Positions 10,412-20,712 are shown, counted from the first letter of the stretch. The stretch: DNA of 64,000 bases from Pelagibacterales bacterium SAG-MED37 (GCA_014653605.1 JACWEG010000001.1:121118-185117); one strand, 5' to 3'. Numbers and translations: made by a program. The notes: generated by a model from the sequence alone, not told the origin.

Positions 10412-12031
10412 ATGAAATTTAATAGCTGGTATCTTTCTTCTTTCTTAATTTCTTTTGTAGTATTAATTCCTATTATTACTGTATTTAGCAGTTTTTTTGA
10501 AAGTACTTCTAATTATTATGAAATTTTAAAGAATACTTTTTTAATGGAGTATATCTTTAATTCGATAATTTTATTAATATCTGTATTAGCACTAACATTT
10601 GTGATTGGCACTGGGACAGCCTATTTAGTATCTTTTTATAATTTTCCAGGTAGTAACTTTTTTAAATGGGCACTGATATTATCATTCGCAGTTCCTCCCT
10701 ATATTTATGCTTACTCTTTAACAGCTTTTTTTGAAAATTATGGAACTGCATTTACTATTTTAAAAAATTTATTTGGTGATGCAAATTATAATAAAAATAT
10801 TCCAAAATTTGATGGTATGTTTGGAGCAATATTGTCGATATCTTTTTCTTTGTATGCTTACGTTTATATTCTTGCTAGAGCATCATTTTTATATCAATCT
10901 CAAAACTTAATTGATTTAGGTAAAAATCTTGGTTTTTCTAAATTTAAATCTTTTTATAAAATAATTTTACCAGCAGCGCGGCCTGCAATAGTTGCTGGAT
11001 TATCGCTCGTTGCCATGGAAACTCTAGCAGAATTTGGAGCAGTTGATTTTTTTTCCATTAATACATTAACCACAGGTATTTATAATTCATGGATAACTTT
11101 TGATGATTTAGCTTTTGCAAATCGAATATCTTTTTTTTTATTACTATTTATATTTTCTTTATTTGTTTTAGAAAATTTATCTAGACGCAGAGCAAAATAT
11201 CATCTCAATTCTAAAGGAGGATTTAAACAAAAACAAAAAACTAAACTTTTTGGTAAAAGTTCTTTTTTAGCATTTATATTTTGTTTTTTAATATTTTTTA
11301 TGAGTTTTTTATTTCCATTAGGTCAAATGCTATATTGGACAATAAAATTTCCTGAAAATTTATTTGACTTACAGATAATTGATCTTGTACTGAATACTTT
11401 ATATCTTGTTGTATTATCTAGCCTAGTTTTATTAATATTTTCACTTATATCAAACTACGGAAATAGAGTTTCAAACAATAAAAGTTTAAATTTTTTATCA
11501 ACCATATCAATTTCAGGCTATGCTATTCCTGGAGTTATATTAGCTATAGCATTTATTACTTTTATTGCTTGGTTGGATGACAGTATAATTAAATCATTAG
11601 GATTTGCTTCAATCAAAAAAGTTTTTATTGGTTCTATTCTTGGTTTGGTATTAGTTTATTTTATAAGATTTTATTCTTTAGCTTTTAATGGAATAAAGTC
11701 AGGATATGAAAAAATTAACATTTCAGTAGATGAGAGTGCGTACCTATTAGGCTATTCTAAAAGAAAAACATTTATGAATATTCATATTCCTTTTTTGAGA
11801 AATTCTCTTTTATTTATAATTATTTTAATCTCATTAGAAATAATAAGAGAATTACCCATTACATTAATTTTAAGACCTTTTAATTTTGAAACTTTTGCAA
11901 CAACAGCATACATTTCTGCCTCTGAGGACTTATTGGAGGCTGCTGCAGTACCTTCATTGTTTTTAATACTAATTGCTTCTTTATTCATTATAATTAGTTC
12001 AAAATATATTTTAAAAGAAAATAATGAGTAA
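10412..12031 (+). CDS. fbpB: Iron(III) ABC transporter permease
   Basis: Two-module multi-TM permease; ILPAARPAIVAGLSLVAMETLAEFGAVDFF. Start set at internal ATG because the track start (10343) lies inside a hairpin. Confidence 0.85.
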   Translation: MKFNSWYLSSFLISFVVLIPIITVFSSFFESTSNYYEILKNTFLMEYIFNSIILLISVLALTFVIGTGTAYLVSFYNFPGSNFFKWALILSFAVPPYIYAYSLTAFFENYGTAFTILKNLFGDANYNKNIPKFDGMFGAILSISFSLYAYVYILARASFLYQSQNLIDLGKNLGFSKFKSFYKIILPAARPAIVAGLSLVAMETLAEFGAVDFFSINTLTTGIYNSWITFDDLAFANRISFFLLLFIFSLFVLENLSRRRAKYHLNSKGGFKQKQKTKLFGKSSFLAFIFCFLIFFMSFLFPLGQMLYWTIKFPENLFDLQIIDLVLNTLYLVVLSSLVLLIFSLISNYGNRVSNNKSLNFLSTISISGYAIPGVILAIAFITFIAWLDDSIIKSLGFASIKKVFIGSILGLVLVYFIRFYSLAFNGIKSGYEKINISVDESAYLLGYSKRKTFMNIHIPFLRNSLLFIIILISLEIIRELPITLILRPFNFETFATTAYISASEDLLEAAAVPSLFLILIASLFIIISSKYILKENNE

Positions 12032-13085
12032 AAATTTTTTTGAAGTTAAAAATGTTGATTTTAAGGTTGGAGGCAAAACTAAAGTAGCAAATGTATCCTT
12101 TGCTATTGAGAAAGAAGGAGATGTTATTTGCCTTTTGGGTCCATCAGGTATTGGAAAAACTACTATTCTAAGAACAATTGCAGGTTTAGAAAAAATTAAA
12201 AAAGGATCGATAGAACTAAAGGGAAATGTTTTATCCTCAGAAAAAATAAATCTTGAACCAGAAGATAGAAACATATCTCTGGCGTTTCAAGAAAATAGTT
12301 TATTTCCACATTACACTGTTGAAAAAAATATATTGTTAGGTGCTGAAAAAAATAAAGGTAAAAAAGATCATCAAGTCAGCTTACAAGAAATTATAGAATT
12401 ACTAGATATTTCATTAATATTAGATAAATATCCACATGAAATTAGTGCCGGTGAAGCACAAAGAGCTTCTCTTGCAAGATCTTTAGTAACTCAGCCTGAT
12501 TTATTATTATTAGATGAACCATTATCAAATGTGGATCAGAGTTTTAAAGAAGAAATACAAGAAAAATTAAAAAAAATATTAAAGAGTTCAAAGATCACCA
12601 CAATAATTGTTACTCATGACTCTTATGAAGCTTTTTATTTAGGATCTAAATGTGGAATAATTTTAAATCAAGAGCTGAAACAATTCGATGATCCATATAA
12701 CGTATACCATTTACCTAACTCAATTGAAGTAGTTAACTTTTTAAATAGAGGAACACTTATTCATGCTGAAGTAACAAGTCCTAAAAGCTTGGAAAATAAA
12801 GACCTTGGAACAATTACTGGTAATTTTATTAAGCCTTTTCCAATAGGATCAAAAGTAAAGCTTTTAGTACAACCAGAGGACTTACACCATGATGATAAAA
12901 GTAATTTAAAATTTGAAGTAGTGGATAGAAAGTTTAGAGGTACTAATTTTATTTATACACTTAAAACTCCCAGTAATACCCTAATTCCAGTTTTTGTTCA
13001 CTCTCATCATATCCATCAACATGAGATTGACGAAAAATTTGGTATCAAAAGGCCAATTCATATTGATCATATAGTTTGCTTCTAA
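12024..13085 (+). CDS. fbpC: Iron(III) ABC transporter ATP-binding protein
   Basis: Walker A GPSGIGKTT, ISAGEAQRASLARSL, LLLDEPLSNVD; TOBE-like C-terminus. Confidence 0.9.
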   Translation: MSKNFFEVKNVDFKVGGKTKVANVSFAIEKEGDVICLLGPSGIGKTTILRTIAGLEKIKKGSIELKGNVLSSEKINLEPEDRNISLAFQENSLFPHYTVEKNILLGAEKNKGKKDHQVSLQEIIELLDISLILDKYPHEISAGEAQRASLARSLVTQPDLLLLDEPLSNVDQSFKEEIQEKLKKILKSSKITTIIVTHDSYEAFYLGSKCGIILNQELKQFDDPYNVYHLPNSIEVVNFLNRGTLIHAEVTSPKSLENKDLGTITGNFIKPFPIGSKVKLLVQPEDLHHDDKSNLKFEVVDRKFRGTNFIYTLKTPSNTLIPVFVHSHHIHQHEIDEKFGIKRPIHIDHIVCF

Positions 13086-13104
13086 TAGAAAGCTTTTTAA
13101 TAAA

Positions 13105-13797
13105 ATGAATAGTAATTTTAAAATATTCTTAAAAGGAATTGTTGATGTAAGTCCATTGATGATACCCGTTGTACCATTTGGTTTAATATTTGGTGTCCTT
13201 GCTATTGATATAGGATTTACCCCTTTAGAAACAATGGGAATGTCTTTAATAGTATTTGGTGGCGCTTCCCAGATTGTTCTTTTACAATTATTTTCTGGAG
13301 GTGCTTCTTCTTTAGTTATCATTAGTTCAGTCGGAGCTGTAAACTCAAGACATTTACTTTATGGAGCAGTAGTCTCTGAACATTTATCAGATTTGAAATT
13401 AATTTGGAAAATTATAATTTCTTACTTTCTAATTGATCAAGCTTTTGCAATATCCAATGAATATTTAAAGAAAAATAAAGATAGAAATCGATATTTTCAT
13501 CTAGTTGGTGGTGGGGCAACTTGTTGGGTTATCTGGCAATCAACAACATTATTAGGAATCATTTTAGGTGCATCTATACCTGAAAAGCTGGGGCTAAGTT
13601 TTGCTGTTCCATTAACTTTTTTAGCATTATTAGTTAATGATTTTAGAAAATTTATAAATGTAATTGTAATAATTATTTCGGGAACAGTAGCTACTCTAGG
13701 TTATAATTATATTCCTTTCAAAGCTTATGTAATAGTTGCAGCTTTAGCTGGTTTATTTACTGCTATGATATTAACCAAAACCATTAAAATAAAATGA
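13105..13797 (+). CDS. azlC: AzlC family protein (branched-chain amino acid export)
   Basis: PFGLIFGVLAIDIGFTPLETMGMSLIVFGGASQIVLLQLF; AzlC motif, followed by AzlD. Confidence 0.88.
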   Translation: MNSNFKIFLKGIVDVSPLMIPVVPFGLIFGVLAIDIGFTPLETMGMSLIVFGGASQIVLLQLFSGGASSLVIISSVGAVNSRHLLYGAVVSEHLSDLKLIWKIIISYFLIDQAFAISNEYLKKNKDRNRYFHLVGGGATCWVIWQSTTLLGIILGASIPEKLGLSFAVPLTFLALLVNDFRKFINVIVIIISGTVATLGYNYIPFKAYVIVAALAGLFTAMILTKTIKIK

Positions 13798-14108
13798 GCA
13801 ATTGGACTTTAATTATATATTGTGGATTAATTACTTATCTCACTAGATTTACAATGATAGCATTAATCAAAAAAGAAATGTTTAATGACAGGATAAGAGA
13901 GATATTATCTTTTGTACCATCTGCAATATTCCCAGCTATTATTTTTCCTGCAATTTTTATAAATGAGACAGGACTATTCCAAATAGAGGAAAACCCAAAG
14001 ATATTAGCAGCAATAATTGCAATGGTGATTGGGATATTATCTCGAAGTATAATTGCGACAATTTTTTCTGGATTAGCATCTTATTGGTTTCTAATTTTTG
14101 TTGTATAA
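13794..14108 (+). CDS. azlD: AzlD family protein
   Basis: Small 4-TM protein with YLTRF; overlaps azlC stop (ATGA). Confidence 0.85.
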   Translation: MSNWTLIIYCGLITYLTRFTMIALIKKEMFNDRIREILSFVPSAIFPAIIFPAIFINETGLFQIEENPKILAAIIAMVIGILSRSIIATIFSGLASYWFLIFVV

Positions 14109-14114
14109 AAACCT

Positions 14115-14504
14115 ATGAAAAAAATTTACATATTTATTTTTTGTATATTAGCTTTTAGTGCTAATGCGATGGAGAAAAAGACAACCTTTAATAAAGAGTT
14201 GTTTGATAAAGCACAGTCAGAGGGTAAATTTGTAGTAGTAAGTTCTTGGATTAAATATTGTTCATCTTGCGCTGGTCAGATGAAAATTCTCAAGCAAGCC
14301 AAAAATGAAGGTGGACTATCCGACATTAAATTTGATAATATTGAATATTTTTCATTTGATGTAACAAATGAAGAAATTGCTAATTTACTAAATGTACAGT
14401 ACCAAACTACACTTTTAATTTTTAAAGATAACAAAGAAATTTATAGAAGTGTTGGTGAGACAACTAAAGATTTAATTTACGAGGCTATTAAATCTTCAAT
14501 TTAA
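14115..14504 (+). CDS. Exported thioredoxin-like protein
   Basis: Signal peptide; SSWIKYCSSCAGQMK (CxxC) with thioredoxin-like C-terminal half. Confidence 0.7.
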   Translation: MKKIYIFIFCILAFSANAMEKKTTFNKELFDKAQSEGKFVVVSSWIKYCSSCAGQMKILKQAKNEGGLSDIKFDNIEYFSFDVTNEEIANLLNVQYQTTLLIFKDNKEIYRSVGETTKDLIYEAIKSSI

Positions 14505-15187
14505 AGTTCAGCACCTAATTTAAGATTATTTGCAACATTAAAATCTATTGCTACTGGCTTCTTTAAATTTAGGTTGTTCATTATCTCAATATATTCCTCA
14601 ACATTATTAACCTGTAATCTTGGATTAAATTTCTTTTCTTTTCCAATGGTACTAACTTTTTCTCCCTTATAATCATGCGCGGGGTAGACAAGAGTTTCGT
14701 CAGGTAGTTTTAAAAGTCTATTGAATAACGAGTTATAAGCATCTTTTGAATTACCATTTTGGAAATCTGTTCTTCCAGTACCATTAATGAGCAAGGTATC
14801 TCCTGAAAATAAATAATTATCCATTAAAAAACTAAAGCTGTCAGAAGTATGGCCTGGAGTATAAAGAGCTTTAATCTTTAATTGATCAAGTTTAATTATT
14901 TCTTCATCTTTAACTTTTATCTCAACAGCATCTGTCGGGGTGTGTTCTCCCATAATAGTCACACATTGAGTTTTGTCTCTCAATTTACCAGCACCAGTGA
15001 CATGATCAGCATGAATATGGGTATCTATTACCTTTACTAGTTTTAAATTTAATTCAGTAAGTAACTTTATGTAGTCCTCAACATTTTCTAAAACAGGATC
15101 AATGATTAAAGCTTCTCTTCCCTCTGCTGAGGCAATTATGTAGGTGTAAGTGCTGGATTTTTGATCAAAAACTTGTTTAAAAATCAT
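14501..15187 (-). CDS. MBL-fold hydrolase, persulfide dioxygenase (ETHE1)-like
   Basis: FDQKSSTYTYIIAS...DTHIHADHVTGAG...GRTDFQNG...YPAHDYKGEKVSTIGKEKKFNPRL. Confidence 0.8.
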   Translation of the reverse strand: MIFKQVFDQKSSTYTYIIASAEGREALIIDPVLENVEDYIKLLTELNLKLVKVIDTHIHADHVTGAGKLRDKTQCVTIMGEHTPTDAVEIKVKDEEIIKLDQLKIKALYTPGHTSDSFSFLMDNYLFSGDTLLINGTGRTDFQNGNSKDAYNSLFNRLLKLPDETLVYPAHDYKGEKVSTIGKEKKFNPRLQVNNVEEYIEIMNNLNLKKPVAIDFNVANNLKLGAEL

Positions 15188-15209
15188 AAGTAAATATTAT
15201 CATAAAATT

Positions 15210-15647
15210 ATGGAAACCACTACATTTGACTGGTCCTGTAAAAATACCTGGAAACAAAGTGCAAAAAATACTGCATGGTGTTTGCTCGGATGTGCCATAG
15301 GAGATTTTGGTACTATTTTATTTTTTCAATTAACAGAAATACCATTTCCGGTTTTAGGAATAATGATTCTTGCAATAATAAATGGTTTAATAACTAGCGT
15401 AATGCTTGAAACTTTTATCTTACTTAGACAAAATATAAGTTTTAATAATGCATTAAAAACAGCTTTAGGTATGAGCTTTATCGCTATGGTAAGTATGGAA
15501 ATTGCGATGAATTTAACTGATTATTTTTTAACTGGTGGAGCAATATTAACTTGGTGGGTTATACCTTTAATGCTTGGAGCAGGTTTTGTAACTCCATGGC
15601 CCTATAATTATTGGAGACTTAAAAAATTTGGCATCAACTGTCATTAA
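15210..15647 (+). CDS. DUF4396-like membrane protein
   Basis: WKQSAKNTAWCLLGCAIGDFGTILFFQ...GMSFIAMVSMEIAMN; multi-TM. Confidence 0.7.
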   Translation: METTTFDWSCKNTWKQSAKNTAWCLLGCAIGDFGTILFFQLTEIPFPVLGIMILAIINGLITSVMLETFILLRQNISFNNALKTALGMSFIAMVSMEIAMNLTDYFLTGGAILTWWVIPLMLGAGFVTPWPYNYWRLKKFGINCH

Positions 15648-16338
15648 AAACTGGGATAATAAAACTTGGCTTTCTTCCAATGATTACATTAGGTCATTTC
15701 ATAAATTTTTATTCAAAAATATAAAATTAAACCCAAATTCTGAAATATTAGATATTGGATGTGGTCGAGGTAAAATCTTAGGAACAATAAAATCAAGTTT
15801 AAAACTTAAAAATAAGCCAACCGGTATTGATATTATAAATCACAAAGATAAAGATAAAAGAATAAATTTCAAAAAATCAGATGCCACATCATTCTTTTTA
15901 ACTAGTAAGAAAAAATTTGATTTAATTTTGATTAAACAAACAATTCATTTGTTAACTTTTAAAAAAATAAAGAGATTATTATTTCTTTGTAAGAAAAATT
16001 TGAAACATAATGGTAAAATTTTTATTTTAACATTAGATAGTAAAAAAAATGAATTACCTACCTTTAGAAAAATGAAAATAAGACTTAATAAATCTCTTAA
16101 AAGAGATAACAAGGTTTTAAAACTCATCACTAGACTTTATCCTCAACGAAAAAGAAAAAACTTTATCTATAAAGTTAAAATCAATAAAAAAAAATATCTT
16201 ACTATGATTGAAAATAGATATATCTCAATTTTATTACCATTATCAAAAAATGAAATTTTAGAAGGTATTGAGGAAATTAATTATAAATATAAAAATTACA
16301 TTCAATTTAGAGATAAACTGGATTGTTTTATTTTATAA
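15628..16338 (+). CDS. Class I SAM-dependent methyltransferase
   Basis: NSEILDIGCGRGKILGTI motif I; start overlaps upstream gene, exact start uncertain. Confidence 0.7.
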   Translation: MASTVIKNWDNKTWLSSNDYIRSFHKFLFKNIKLNPNSEILDIGCGRGKILGTIKSSLKLKNKPTGIDIINHKDKDKRINFKKSDATSFFLTSKKKFDLILIKQTIHLLTFKKIKRLLFLCKKNLKHNGKIFILTLDSKKNELPTFRKMKIRLNKSLKRDNKVLKLITRLYPQRKRKNFIYKVKINKKKYLTMIENRYISILLPLSKNEILEGIEEINYKYKNYIQFRDKLDCFIL

Positions 16339-16878
16339 GATTCTTTTTAGTAAGTTTTCTTTAAATAAAACTTTATGTGCTATTACTGCTAAAATATGTA
16401 ATGAGATTAAGGCAATCAGAAAATAATTTGAAATTATATGGATATCATAAAATATTTCTGCTAGTTCGAAGTTATCTTTAATTTCTAGATTAAAGAAAAA
16501 TAAGTCAAGTATTTCACCATTAAATAATTTTTTTAAAGCACCTGAAATAGTAATAGTCAAAATAGTTAAATACAAAAGTACATGATTCATTGTCGCTATT
16601 AACTTTTGTCCTGGAAAAACACTGTTACCTAAAGATGGAGTTGGATTGAAAATTTTATAGATTAACCTCAATATAGTTAAATAAAATATCGAAAGACCAA
16701 CAACAACATGAATACTCTCAATAGTTAATCTTGTTTCATTAAAATCAAGATCAACCAAGTAGAAACCCAATGGTATTTGAAGAATTAATGCTGCGGCACT
16801 TAACCAATGAAATGTTTTAGAAATAAAGCCATATTCTGTTGAGTTATTTGTTAGTTTCATAGGATTTAAGAATATCAT
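16333..16878 (-). CDS. Cytochrome b561 family protein
   Basis: ISKTFHWLSAAALILQIPLGFYL...IHVVVGLSIFYLTILRLIYK...HIISNYFLIALISLHILAVIAHKVLFKE. Confidence 0.88.
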   Translation of the reverse strand: MIFLNPMKLTNNSTEYGFISKTFHWLSAAALILQIPLGFYLVDLDFNETRLTIESIHVVVGLSIFYLTILRLIYKIFNPTPSLGNSVFPGQKLIATMNHVLLYLTILTITISGALKKLFNGEILDLFFFNLEIKDNFELAEIFYDIHIISNYFLIALISLHILAVIAHKVLFKENLLKRIL

Positions 16879-16997
16879 AAATAAAATTTTAAAGGAGTCT
16901 CTGTTATTAAAACAACTGTGACCAAATTGAACAATATGGATGATATACCTAATATTTTTTTGTTGATATAAGGGTTAGTAGTTAATTATTATTTCAT

Positions 16998-17480
16998 ATG
17001 ATATTAAAAAATAATTTGATTAGGTTAGCAGTCTTAATGATATTAACAATATCATTCTTTTATATAATTAATTTTGCAACATATGAAAAAAATGCTTTGG
17101 CTAATATTAATAATAAACAGAATGTCGAAATTTTTAAAACTCCTACTTGTGGATGTTGCAATGGATATGTTTCATTTTTAGAAAAAGAAAAATTTAAAGT
17201 AAAACAAACAGATATGGGAAGTCTTCATACAATTAAACAAAAATTTAATATTCCGTTAGAAATGCAGTCTTGTCACACTACAATCATGGACAAATACTTT
17301 ATTGAAGGTCATGTTCCGCTAGAAGCGATAAATAAATTATTAAAAGAGCAACCTGATATTGATGGAATAGCATTGCCCGGAATGCCGATTGGCACACCAG
17401 GTATGCCTGGTGATAAGGATGAGCCTTATGTTATTTATCAACTTATTGAAGGGAAATTCTCAGTATTCATGACAATATAA
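16998..17480 (+). CDS. DUF411 domain protein (metal-associated)
   Basis: VEIFKTPTCGCCNGYVSFLEKEKF...MQSCHTTIMDKYFIEGHVPLEAI...GIALPGMPIGTPGM. Confidence 0.9.
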   Translation: MILKNNLIRLAVLMILTISFFYIINFATYEKNALANINNKQNVEIFKTPTCGCCNGYVSFLEKEKFKVKQTDMGSLHTIKQKFNIPLEMQSCHTTIMDKYFIEGHVPLEAINKLLKEQPDIDGIALPGMPIGTPGMPGDKDEPYVIYQLIEGKFSVFMTI

Positions 17481-17485
17481 AGTTT

Positions 17486-17935
17486 ATGGTACAAAAAATA
17501 AAAATAATAAAAATATTTATAATTATTTTTTCCTTAATCTTTCCTTTTTCCACCAACGCTCAAACTGTAGAAGAAATTATTAAAGGTAGAAAAGCATTAT
17601 TTAGTAAAAATTACAGTACTGCTAAGAGGGTTCAAACTTTTGCCAGTAAAGGTGATTTTGTTAAGGCTTCAAGCTTGATGAAAGAAATGAGTGAAAATTA
17701 CTTAACTTTACTCGAATATTTTCCAGATAATACAAAAGAGGGTTTTAAAACAGGGGCTTTACCAATTATATGGGAGAATAAAGATGAGTTTAACAGTTTG
17801 ATGAAAAAATCCTCTACTGACATGATTGAGCTAGTTAAAGTTATAGAGTCTAGTGATGATGTTAGAGCTACCTTACAAAAATTTATGTGGAGTAATTGTA
17901 AGGCTTGTCATAGTAAATTTAGAGCCCCTCATTAA
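17486..17935 (+). CDS. Class II-type cytochrome c
   Basis: Signal peptide and C-terminal CKACHSKFR haem motif in a helical protein. Confidence 0.8.
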   Translation: MVQKIKIIKIFIIIFSLIFPFSTNAQTVEEIIKGRKALFSKNYSTAKRVQTFASKGDFVKASSLMKEMSENYLTLLEYFPDNTKEGFKTGALPIIWENKDEFNSLMKKSSTDMIELVKVIESSDDVRATLQKFMWSNCKACHSKFRAPH

Positions 17936-17977
17936 ATTTTGAATTGCATTAAAGACAAATATATATAAATTTAAATT

Positions 17978-18157
17978 ATGAAATATATAAGTGGATTAAT
18001 TAATTTAATTTCTAGTCTTATTATCTCTACAATAATTATTTATGGAATAAATATTGTTGCAGGATTTGCTGGTGCAGACTATTCATTTACACATGGAGAA
18101 ACATTTGTTATTTGGATACTGATGGCAATACTAGTCAATAACTGTTTTAAAAAATAA
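17978..18157 (+). CDS. Small membrane protein (59 aa), uncharacterised
   Basis: MKYISGLINLISSLIISTIIIYGINIVAGFAGADYSFTHGETFVIWILMAILVNNCFKK*; two hydrophobic segments; not in track. Confidence 0.45.
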   Translation: MKYISGLINLISSLIISTIIIYGINIVAGFAGADYSFTHGETFVIWILMAILVNNCFKK

Positions 18158-18159
18158 AT

Positions 18160-19260
18160 TTAAATATTTAACTCTCGCTTGAGATGTTTTAATTTACCTT
18201 CTGTACTATCATAATCAATATAACAACCCTGAAGAAATCTATTACCTTCATTAGCATCGTATCTAGTTCGACCATGTAAAAGTCTATGATTGTCCATCAT
18301 TATTAAATCACCTGGAATTAATTTAAATTCAATACGGAATTTATCTGAATTATATAGCTCAGATATTTTTTTTCTTGCCGAATAAAATAATTCTAATTTT
18401 TCTTTATCTATTAAAGGAACAAAATCGAGCCTCGGACTAAATCTTACTTGTTTAAAATTTCCGTTTTGATCAAGTTCAATCATTTCTGACCAATTTTCTA
18501 AAATGACACTTCGATCTATAAATTGAAATCTTACTTTTGTTTCAGTTAAAATTTTATAATATTCAGGATAATCTTTTTTAAGACTTTCACTTACATTATA
18601 ACCATCAACTAAAGTAGACAAACCTCCTGTAACTTCGTTCTCGATACAATGTAGTAATTGAATACATGGCACAGGATTTCTATAGGGATTGTCTGTATGA
18701 GGAGCTAGAGGTAATGATGTATATGCTAAATCATTTGGATTGGGTTTTGATTTAACATTAAAAAATTCTCCAAAATTTGTTCTTCTAACACTTCCAATTG
18801 AATTAGCGAAATTTACAATAAAATTATTTTGGGTAGGTACTTTTTTAAATATAACAAAACCGTATTTATAAAAATGGATTAAAGCTTCATACATACTTTT
18901 CTTTTCAAAAATATTTTCTTCAAAATTAAAATTATTTGAGATTTTAAATGAAGAGTCCCATTTAACTTTACCTACATTTTGGTTATAACTGTCGTTTAAA
19001 AACTCTTTTAAAATATTTTCGATACTATATTTATTGTAAGTGCCATCGTTAAATGTAACTTCCAAGAAATTATCAGATAAGTTTAATTTATCGATTTTAA
19101 TGTTGTTTTTCAGTTCTGTTGGATCGAAAAGTCTTTGTTGTGTGATTTGATCTATGTATTTATCTCCATCAATTCTTTCTCTAAGCCAAAATGGATGAAT
19201 TTCTTTTTTTAACCCTTTATTTTCTAAAAAAACTTTATTTTCATTTAATTCAATTTTCAT
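18160..19260 (-). CDS. Gamma-butyrobetaine/trimethyllysine dioxygenase-like Fe(II)/2-oxoglutarate oxygenase
   Basis: HPFWLRERI N-terminal region; LAPHTDNPYRNPVP and NHRLLHGRTRY catalytic motifs. Confidence 0.8.
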   Translation of the reverse strand: MKIELNENKVFLENKGLKKEIHPFWLRERIDGDKYIDQITQQRLFDPTELKNNIKIDKLNLSDNFLEVTFNDGTYNKYSIENILKEFLNDSYNQNVGKVKWDSSFKISNNFNFEENIFEKKSMYEALIHFYKYGFVIFKKVPTQNNFIVNFANSIGSVRRTNFGEFFNVKSKPNPNDLAYTSLPLAPHTDNPYRNPVPCIQLLHCIENEVTGGLSTLVDGYNVSESLKKDYPEYYKILTETKVRFQFIDRSVILENWSEMIELDQNGNFKQVRFSPRLDFVPLIDKEKLELFYSARKKISELYNSDKFRIEFKLIPGDLIMMDNHRLLHGRTRYDANEGNRFLQGCYIDYDSTEGKLKHLKRELNI

Positions 19261-19326
19261 AAAGATTTTAAATGATTATTTAAAATTTAGCTTTAATCAA
19301 TAGTAATTAAATAGTATTAGTCCTGT

Positions 19327-20133
19327 GTGCCAATATTAAATTCTAGAGAATATAAAATTTACTCAAAATTCCTTGAAAATTTAGCAAGGAAATTAACCAG
19401 TTATTATTACTCCAAATTGAACAAAACCTTTAAAGTTTCAAATAAATTAAAGGGAAGGGGATATGACCCAGTTACAACCTCAGATAAAGCATTTGAAAAA
19501 TTTATTAGAAATGAGATTAAAAAGAAATTTCCAAACCATCAAGTGATTGGTGAAGAATTTGGATATAAAAAAACTAAAAGTGAATACACTTGGATAATTG
19601 ACCCAATTGATGGAACCAGGTCCTATGTAATAGGAAATCCTACTTGGAGCAATTTAGTTTCTCTAAATTATAAAGGCACACCTGTAGTTGGTTTAGCTAA
19701 TTATCCAGTACTTAGAAAATTTTACTTTAATTCGTCGGATAAGTTAGCCCATGTAGTTGAAAATGGAAAAAGAAAGAAAATAAAAGTTAATAAAAAAGCT
19801 TCTTTTAAAAATATTAAAATGTCAGCTGCTTTTCATGGAATGTTATCCTTAAATAAACAAAAAAAAATACCTCAAATATTAAAGTTAATGCAATTTCCCT
19901 GTGCAGATGCCCTTAGTTATTCTCACCTTGCAGAAGGAAAAGTAGATGTTGTTATTCAATGTGCAAATAAAAAATGGGATATTCACCCTTTAATTCCAAT
20001 TATAAAAGCTGCTGGTGGTGTCGTGAGTACTTGGAATAATAATGATGCGATTAAAGCCGGTAATATTGTCTCTTCTGCTAACTTGAAGATCCAAAATAAA
20101 ATTTTGAAATTATTGAAACCTGTTGCTAAGTAG
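19327..20133 (+). CDS. Inositol monophosphatase/histidinol-phosphatase family protein
   Basis: DPVTTSDKAFEKFIR...VIGEEFG...WIIDPIDGTRSYVIGNPTW; GTG start. Confidence 0.85.
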   Translation: MPILNSREYKIYSKFLENLARKLTSYYYSKLNKTFKVSNKLKGRGYDPVTTSDKAFEKFIRNEIKKKFPNHQVIGEEFGYKKTKSEYTWIIDPIDGTRSYVIGNPTWSNLVSLNYKGTPVVGLANYPVLRKFYFNSSDKLAHVVENGKRKKIKVNKKASFKNIKMSAAFHGMLSLNKQKKIPQILKLMQFPCADALSYSHLAEGKVDVVIQCANKKWDIHPLIPIIKAAGGVVSTWNNNDAIKAGNIVSSANLKIQNKILKLLKPVAK

Positions 20134-20461
20134 TTTTACCAAAAGTATTTAATATAATTACTCCAATTATTATTAACGAGATCCCTAATATTCCATAAAA
20201 GTTTGGCATTTGATTGTATTTAATCAAACCAAAAACAGCAATTGCAGTTATTGTTAAACCTCCGTAAGTCGCATAAGTAAAGCCAACTGGGATTACTGAC
20301 ATTGCTTTTGAAAGAGAAAACATACAAACAAACATTAATACAAGACATGCAATTGTTGGGTTTAGTTTTGAAAATCCATCTGAAATTTTTGCAAAACTAT
20401 TAGCACTAATACCAGTTAAGATACCAAGTCCTAAAAACATATAACCTGAAAAAACACTCAT
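20126..20461 (-). CDS. Small multidrug resistance (SMR/EmrE) family transporter
   Basis: 4-TM about 110 aa; VIPVGFTYATYGGLTITAIAVFG; ends overlapping convergent phosphatase gene. Confidence 0.8.
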   Translation of the reverse strand: MSVFSGYMFLGLGILTGISANSFAKISDGFSKLNPTIACLVLMFVCMFSLSKAMSVIPVGFTYATYGGLTITAIAVFGLIKYNQMPNFYGILGISLIIIGVIILNTFGKTT

Positions 20462-20475
20462 TACAGAGAATATGA

Positions 20476-20712
20476 TTATTTAGTTATTTTATCTACAAAC
20501 TTTTTTGCAAGAGGACCAACTAAAAATGCAGCTGCTATAGCGATAGGAAGTCCAACTACCCATGCTTTCATAAACCTATTCAGATATCCATTATCCATAC
20601 CAGTATTAATATATGTAATGATTAAAGTCATGATTAAACTCATGCTAAAGCCCATGACCAATATAAATAGAAAGTTTGAATATTTTTTAGGCAACATTAT
20701 TTTTTTGCCCAA
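20476..20712 (-). CDS. DUF2798-like small membrane protein
   Basis: LFILVMGFSMSLIMTLIITYINTG...FMKAWVVGLPIAIAAAFLVGPLAKKFVDKI. Confidence 0.75.
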   Translation of the reverse strand: MGKKIMLPKKYSNFLFILVMGFSMSLIMTLIITYINTGMDNGYLNRFMKAWVVGLPIAIAAAFLVGPLAKKFVDKITK

